From an uncultured Oscillospiraceae bacterium (lineage in GTDB: Bacteria > Bacillota > Clostridia > Oscillospirales > Oscillospiraceae), in NCBI GenBank assembly GCA_910589085.1, contig CAJUSG010000052.1, forward strand, positions 9,232 to 18,648: 9,417 nucleotides of DNA. The letters run 5' to 3'. Under the pieces are notes generated by a model. The model worked only from the letters and a program-made list of their open reading frames with translations. It ran no database searches and was not told the origin of the DNA. The position numbers and the translations under genes were made by a program. This document shows, piece after piece, positions 6,346-9,417 of the stretch (its first letter is position 1; the number at the start of each line of letters is the position of its first letter).

Positions 6346-7259
6346 CTCAGCACCTTGACCTCCATCTCCAGCTCCACACCGGTCTGGGCCAGGACCCGCT
6401 CTTTCACCTGGTCTACCAGCGCCAGTACATCCCCGCAGGTGGCGCCCCCCCGGTTGACTACAAAGCCGGCGTGCTTGGCCGACACCTGGGCCCCGCCCAC
6501 AGTGAACCCCTTCAGGCCGCACTGGTCGATGAGAGCGGCGGCGAAGTGTCCCGGGGGCCGCTTGAACATGGACCCGGCGCTGGGGTGCTCCAGAGGCTGC
6601 TTCTCCCTGCGCTTGGCCGCCAGCTCCTCCATGCGGGCCCTGATGGCGACAGGGTCCCCCTGGTCCAGATGGAAACGGGCCTTCAAAATCAGGCACTTCC
6701 GGTCGGAAAAAATACTGTGCCGGTAGCCGAAGCCGCACTCCGAAGCGGGCAGAGTACAGACCTCCCCCGCTTCGTCCAGAAAGGTGACCGACTCCAGCAC
6801 CTGGGCCATCTCCCCGCCGTAGGCCCCGGCGTTCATGGTGACCGCCCCGCCCACGCTGCCCGGGATGCCGCCGGCGAACTCCAGGCCGGTGAGATTCCGT
6901 CCCAGGGCACAGCCTGACAGCGAAGACAGCAGAACAGCGCCGCCGGTCACCAGCAGGCGGTTGGCCTCCCAAACCCGGTTCAGTTCGTCTACAGAATAAC
7001 TGCCGCTCAGTTTTATCACAAAGCCGGGATACCCCTCATCCGCCACCAGCAAATTGGAGCCGTTGCCCAGGAAAAAAGGCTCCACACCCAGCTCCCGGGC
7101 GGCTTTCACCGCCGCTTTTGCCTCCCCCGCAGTCCGGGGCAGGGCCATCAGCGCCGCCGGCCCGCCAATGCGGAAGGTGGTGTGCCTGGACATGGGCTCG
7201 TTCACCCGCAGCTCCACGAGAGGATGGCGTTCTCTCAGCAATTTCTCCAGTCGTTCCAT
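6342..7259 (-). CDS. murB: UDP-N-acetylenolpyruvoylglucosamine reductase MurB (305 aa)
   Basis: Cytoplasmic FAD enzyme that reduces UDP-GlcNAc-enolpyruvate to UDP-MurNAc with NADPH, the second committed step of peptidoglycan precursor synthesis. FAD-binding motifs are HTTFRIGGPA (26-35), LGNGSNLLV (64-72) and GLEFAGGIPGSVGGAVTMNAGAYGG, broken here as LEFAGGIPGS (126-135) and VTMNAGAYGG (140-149). Catalytic residues are recognisable: Arg180 in FGYRHSIF, the proton-donating Ser230 in PSAGSMFKRP, and the Glu in the C-terminal ELEMEVKVL (298-300). The length and the YRHSIF form fit the shorter type II MurB of Firmicutes. The ATG at 7259 has AGGAGG at 7264-7269, 4 bases upstream. It is the first gene after the glk terminator and has its own promoter, so it likely heads the murB-unknown-rapZ-yvcK-whiA unit. 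Confidence 0.98.
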   Translation of the reverse strand: MERLEKLLRERHPLVELRVNEPMSRHTTFRIGGPAALMALPRTAGEAKAAVKAARELGVEPFFLGNGSNLLVADEGYPGFVIKLSGSYSVDELNRVWEANRLLVTGGAVLLSSLSGCALGRNLTGLEFAGGIPGSVGGAVTMNAGAYGGEMAQVLESVTFLDEAGEVCTLPASECGFGYRHSIFSDRKCLILKARFHLDQGDPVAIRARMEELAAKRREKQPLEHPSAGSMFKRPPGHFAAALIDQCGLKGFTVGGAQVSAKHAGFVVNRGGATCGDVLALVDQVKERVLAQTGVELEMEVKVLR

Positions 7260-7294
7260 AGGCCCTCCTGAATTTAAGATCGTTGTATCGTTTG

Positions 7295-7323
7295 ATTATA
7301 GCAGATTTTTGGAGAAATTAGAA
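7295..7323 (-). promoter_or_regulatory. Extended -10 sigma-A promoter for murB and downstream genes
   Basis: On the minus strand TATAAT (7295-7300) is a perfect -10 box, preceded by TGC (7301-7303), which makes it an extended -10 element. Seventeen bases upstream is a weak -35, TTCTAA (7318-7323), as is usual for extended -10 promoters. Transcription would start near 7288, giving a leader of about 28 bases with AGGAGG at 7264-7269. The site lies directly downstream of the glk terminator. Confidence 0.8.
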
Positions 7324-7332
7324 TAGGCTTTG

Positions 7333-7365
7333 GAAAAAATCAGGCCCGGGCCTTGCCCGGACCTG
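7333..7365 (-). terminator. Rho-independent terminator after the ROK kinase gene
   Basis: On the minus strand CAGGTCCGGGC (7355-7365) pairs with GCCCGGGCCTG (7341-7351) over 11 base pairs with one G-U pair and the loop AAG. It is followed by A and six T (7334-7339). It starts only 6 bases beyond the kinase stop codon. This separates the hprK-glk transcript from the murB transcript. Confidence 0.9.
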
Positions 7366-7371
7366 AAAACC

Positions 7372-8328
7372 TTATACCAGATTACACAGCAGGGCCGCGC
7401 CGACCACGCCGGCGTCGTTGCCCAGGGAAGCCTTTTCGATGCGGGTGTGGTTGTTCTTGTCGAAGCAGCCCCGCCAGACCAGCTCCCGCAGGGGGTTCAG
7501 CAGCAGGTCGTCCTCGGCGTTGCTCACACCGCCGCCCAGACAGATGATTTCGGGCTGGAGGATGTTTACCAGGTTAATCATGCCGATGGACAGCCCCTGG
7601 AGGTAGTTGGCCAGCACCCGCTTGGCGGCCTCGTCTCCCATCCGGGCCCCCTGGAAGGGGGTGCGGCCCTGGACCTTCGCCGGGTCGCTGTCACACAGCT
7701 CCCACAGCACGCTGTCCCGGTTGCGCTCCATCTCCAGCTGGGTGAGCTGAATGAGGGCGGTGGCGGAGCCATACCGCTCCCAGCAGCCCCTGCCGCCGCA
7801 GCCGCACAGGATTCCGTTGGGCTGGATAATCATGTGGCCGATCTCCATGCCGGAGTTGGCGAAGCCGGTAAACAGCTTGCCGCCGCATACCATCCCGCCG
7901 CCGATGCCGGTGCCCAGGGTGACCATCACCGCCGGGTCGCAGCCCTTGGCCGCGCCCGCCCAGTACTCGCCCACAGCGGCGCAGTTGGCGTCGTTGCCCA
8001 GGAAAACGGGCACGTCCCACTCCTGATGGAAGAGCTCCCGGAGAGGCACATTTCTGTCATTGAAGGGCATATTCGGGTTTTGCACAAACAGCCCCGCCCT
8101 GTTGTCCACCACGCCAGGCAGACCTATGCCCACCGCCTCAATCTCATCAAAGCCGACGCTGCCTACCTCGCACACCTGCCGCGACAGCCGCACCAGCTCG
8201 GCTCCGAATTGAGGGGCCGTCATGTCCTTGGACACAGGGCTGTTCACCTTGTTCAGGATGCGCCCGTTTTCGTCTACCAGGCCGGCCACCAGATTGGTGC
8301 CCCCTACGTCAACGCCAATATAGTTCAT
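7372..8328 (-). CDS. ROK family sugar kinase, probable glucokinase (318 aa)
   Basis: ROK-family kinase, most likely ATP-dependent glucokinase (glucose to glucose-6-phosphate) in the cytoplasm. The ATP-binding start is GVDVGGTNLVAG (5-16). The catalytic base is Asp113 in FLGNDANCAAVGE. LGTGIGGGMV (138-147) is the second phosphate-binding loop. EIGHM (162-166) with CGCGGRGCWE (175-184) provides His165, Cys175, Cys177 and Cys182, the ROK structural zinc site and family signature. LGGGVSN (264-270) completes the fold. Length fits bacterial GlcK of this type. Specificity for glucose over N-acetylmannosamine, fructose or another sugar is inferred; the EIGH motif and lack of an N-terminal helix-turn-helix make it a kinase and not a ROK repressor. 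The ATG at 8328 overlaps the hprK stop as ATGA, with AAGGAG 10 bases upstream, so translation is likely coupled to hprK. A strong terminator follows. Confidence 0.93.
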   Translation of the reverse strand: MNYIGVDVGGTNLVAGLVDENGRILNKVNSPVSKDMTAPQFGAELVRLSRQVCEVGSVGFDEIEAVGIGLPGVVDNRAGLFVQNPNMPFNDRNVPLRELFHQEWDVPVFLGNDANCAAVGEYWAGAAKGCDPAVMVTLGTGIGGGMVCGGKLFTGFANSGMEIGHMIIQPNGILCGCGGRGCWERYGSATALIQLTQLEMERNRDSVLWELCDSDPAKVQGRTPFQGARMGDEAAKRVLANYLQGLSIGMINLVNILQPEIICLGGGVSNAEDDLLLNPLRELVWRGCFDKNNHTRIEKASLGNDAGVVGAALLCNLV

Positions 8329-9281
8329 CCGTTTTCCGCTCCTTCCAATTGTTCCGCAAAGAGCTTATCCATCCGATTGGTCAGCTCCTGGGCCGCGTTG
8401 TGACCCATCTTGCGGTTACGGTTATTCATGGCGGCCACCTCTACGATGCTGGCCAGATTCCGGCCGGGCTTCACCGGAATGGTGGTGGACGGGACCTTCA
8501 CCCCCAGAATTTCGGTAAAGTGGGATTCCAGCCCGAAGCGGTCATACACCGCCTTGTCGTCCCAGGGCTCCAAATTCACCACCAGGTCGATCTCCTGATT
8601 CAGCTTGATGGCCCCCATGCCAAGCAGGCGGATCACGTTGATCACGCCGATGCCACGCAGCTCCATATAGCCCCGGATGAGCTCGGGGGCGGTGGCCATC
8701 AGGGTGTGGCGGCTGGTCTCTTTGATCTCCACCGCGTCGTCGGCCACCAGGCGGTGTCCGCGCTTGAGCAGCTCGATGGCCACCTCGCTCTTGCCCACGC
8801 CCGACTCCCCCTGAATCAGCACACCCTCGCCGTGGACCTCCAGCATGACCCCGGAGCGGGTGATCTGGGGGGCGAGGTGGTTATACAGGCTGCCAATGAG
8901 GGCGCCCATGAGGGCGGAGGTCTGGAGGGAGCTGCGAAGGACGGTCCGGTCATGCTTGTCCGCCATCTCCATGCACTCGGGGAAGGGGTCCAGCCCCCGG
9001 GTGAGAATGAGGGCGGGCACCGGGTAGGACAGGAGCTGGTCAAACCGCTCCCGCCGCTGGCCGGAGGTCAGGCCGTTTAGATAGGTGTGTTCCGTCAGAC
9101 CGATGAGCAGCAGGCGTTCGGTGTCGAAATGCTCAAAAAATCCTGTCAGGGGCAGTCCGGGGCGGTTGATGTCCAGCGCCCGCAGAGGGACATTCTCATA
9201 ATCAGGGCTCTTGTGGAGAATTTCCAGGTGAAATTCCCGGATAATTTCCCCCAGTTTTACGCTGTTGGTGTTTTCTGCCAA
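8325..9281 (-). CDS. hprK: HPr kinase/phosphorylase (318 aa), TTG start
   Basis: Bifunctional enzyme that phosphorylates HPr on Ser46 with ATP when fructose-1,6-bisphosphate is high, and removes the phosphate by phosphorolysis when energy is low. It is the sensor of carbon catabolite repression in Firmicutes. The N-terminal domain (1 to about 135) precedes the kinase domain: EVHGEGVLI with His150, Walker A QGESGVGKSE (157-166) with Lys164, VADDAVEI with Asp181-Asp182, and the HprK signature MELRGIGVINV (206-216). The C-terminal PVKPGRN...NNRNRKMG region (270-293) is also typical. Length matches the family. The start codon at 9281 is TTG: it is preceded by GAGGTGG 6 bases upstream, an in-frame TAA lies six codons upstream, and the next in-frame ATG is near residue 104. 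It heads the hprK-glk unit. Confidence 0.97.
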   Translation of the reverse strand: MAENTNSVKLGEIIREFHLEILHKSPDYENVPLRALDINRPGLPLTGFFEHFDTERLLLIGLTEHTYLNGLTSGQRRERFDQLLSYPVPALILTRGLDPFPECMEMADKHDRTVLRSSLQTSALMGALIGSLYNHLAPQITRSGVMLEVHGEGVLIQGESGVGKSEVAIELLKRGHRLVADDAVEIKETSRHTLMATAPELIRGYMELRGIGVINVIRLLGMGAIKLNQEIDLVVNLEPWDDKAVYDRFGLESHFTEILGVKVPSTTIPVKPGRNLASIVEVAAMNNRNRKMGHNAAQELTNRMDKLFAEQLEGAENG

Positions 9282-9287
9282 TGTGCT

Positions 9288-9294
9288 CCACCTC
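9288..9294 (-). promoter_or_regulatory. Ribosome binding site supporting the hprK TTG start
   Basis: On the minus strand GAGGTGG lies 6 bases before TTG at 9281. There is no ATG or GTG nearby in frame, so this site fixes the start. Confidence 0.75.
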
Positions 9295-9313
9295 GCTTCT
9301 TATAGTTATCTCT

Positions 9314-9342
9314 AGTATAGTGCAAAACATCCATTCTGGCAA
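9314..9342 (-). promoter_or_regulatory. Sigma-A promoter of hprK-glk
   Basis: On the minus strand the -35 box TTGCCA (9337-9342) and the -10 box TATACT (9314-9319) each match consensus at 5 of 6 positions, with an ideal 17-base spacer. Transcription would start near 9307, leaving a leader of about 25 bases before the TTG start. AT-rich sequence upstream (9380-9417) could aid polymerase binding. No cre-like operator is evident. Confidence 0.8.
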
Positions 9343-9417
9343 GAAAAAGGAGGGGTCATATTTCGCAAAATGTCAAGACTAAATTACAAAAAATTATAAA
9401 AAGTTTTTAATAGCCCT

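Noticed and set aside
7330..8403. Plus-strand open frame (357 codons) opposite the ROK kinase
   Set aside because: It is antisense to a complete ROK gene, begins in the terminator region and has no family motifs.
9371..9376. TTGACA on the minus strand, a perfect -35 box
   Set aside because: No acceptable -10 box lies 15-19 bases downstream (the sequence there is ACC CCT CCT-like). The TTGCCA/TATACT pair nearer hprK is complete.
9393..9398. TATAAT on the minus strand in the AT-rich right end
   Set aside because: The matching -35 position would be at or beyond the window edge, so a promoter cannot be judged. It may equally be part of the AT-rich upstream region.

Overview
The window is a compact run of genes, all on the minus strand, from a high-GC Firmicute. 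The order hprK - ROK sugar kinase - murB - small unknown gene - rapZ - yvcK - whiA - dnaE is the core-genome neighbourhood of Clostridia. The GC-rich third codon positions, strong Shine-Dalgarno sequences and a palindromic repeat of the kind I recall from Oscillospirales point to a gut Oscillospiraceae-type bacterium (Flavonifractor/Intestinimonas-like). That placement is inference from style and gene order; no rRNA or other taxonomic marker is present.

Layout in transcription order (right to left). 9282-9417: AT-rich leader with a good sigma-A promoter. 8325-9281: hprK with a TTG start. 7372-8328: ROK glucokinase overlapping hprK by 4 bases. 7333-7365: strong intrinsic terminator closing the hprK-glk unit. 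About 7295-7323: extended -10 promoter starting a second unit. 6342-7259: murB. 5899-6345: 148-aa protein of unknown function, 4-base overlap with murB. 4991-5854: rapZ. 3920-4960: yvcK. 3027-3917: whiA, 2 bases after yvcK. 2807-3026: intergenic region filled by a MITE-like, multi-hairpin inverted-repeat element (2836-3018). 2354-2806: small two-helix membrane protein with clearly lower GC than its neighbours. 1-2329: dnaE, first 776 codons, running off the left edge.

How the genes fit together. HprK senses glycolytic state and phosphorylates HPr at serine for catabolite control. The ROK kinase feeds glucose into the same pathway. MurB, RapZ and YvcK belong to peptidoglycan precursor synthesis or to its coordination with carbon flux and amino-sugar supply. 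WhiA is linked to division and chromosome organisation, and DnaE is a replicative polymerase. The window reads as a carbon status / cell-wall / division cluster.

The main non-standard content lies between whiA and dnaE: the nested palindromic element, whose hairpins mostly have three-base loops of GNA type, and the lower-GC membrane gene beside it. I see no CRISPR array, tRNA, rRNA, transposase or phage gene, and no convincing new multi-gene system. The best candidates for novelty are the repeat element, the membrane protein and the unknown gene between murB and rapZ.
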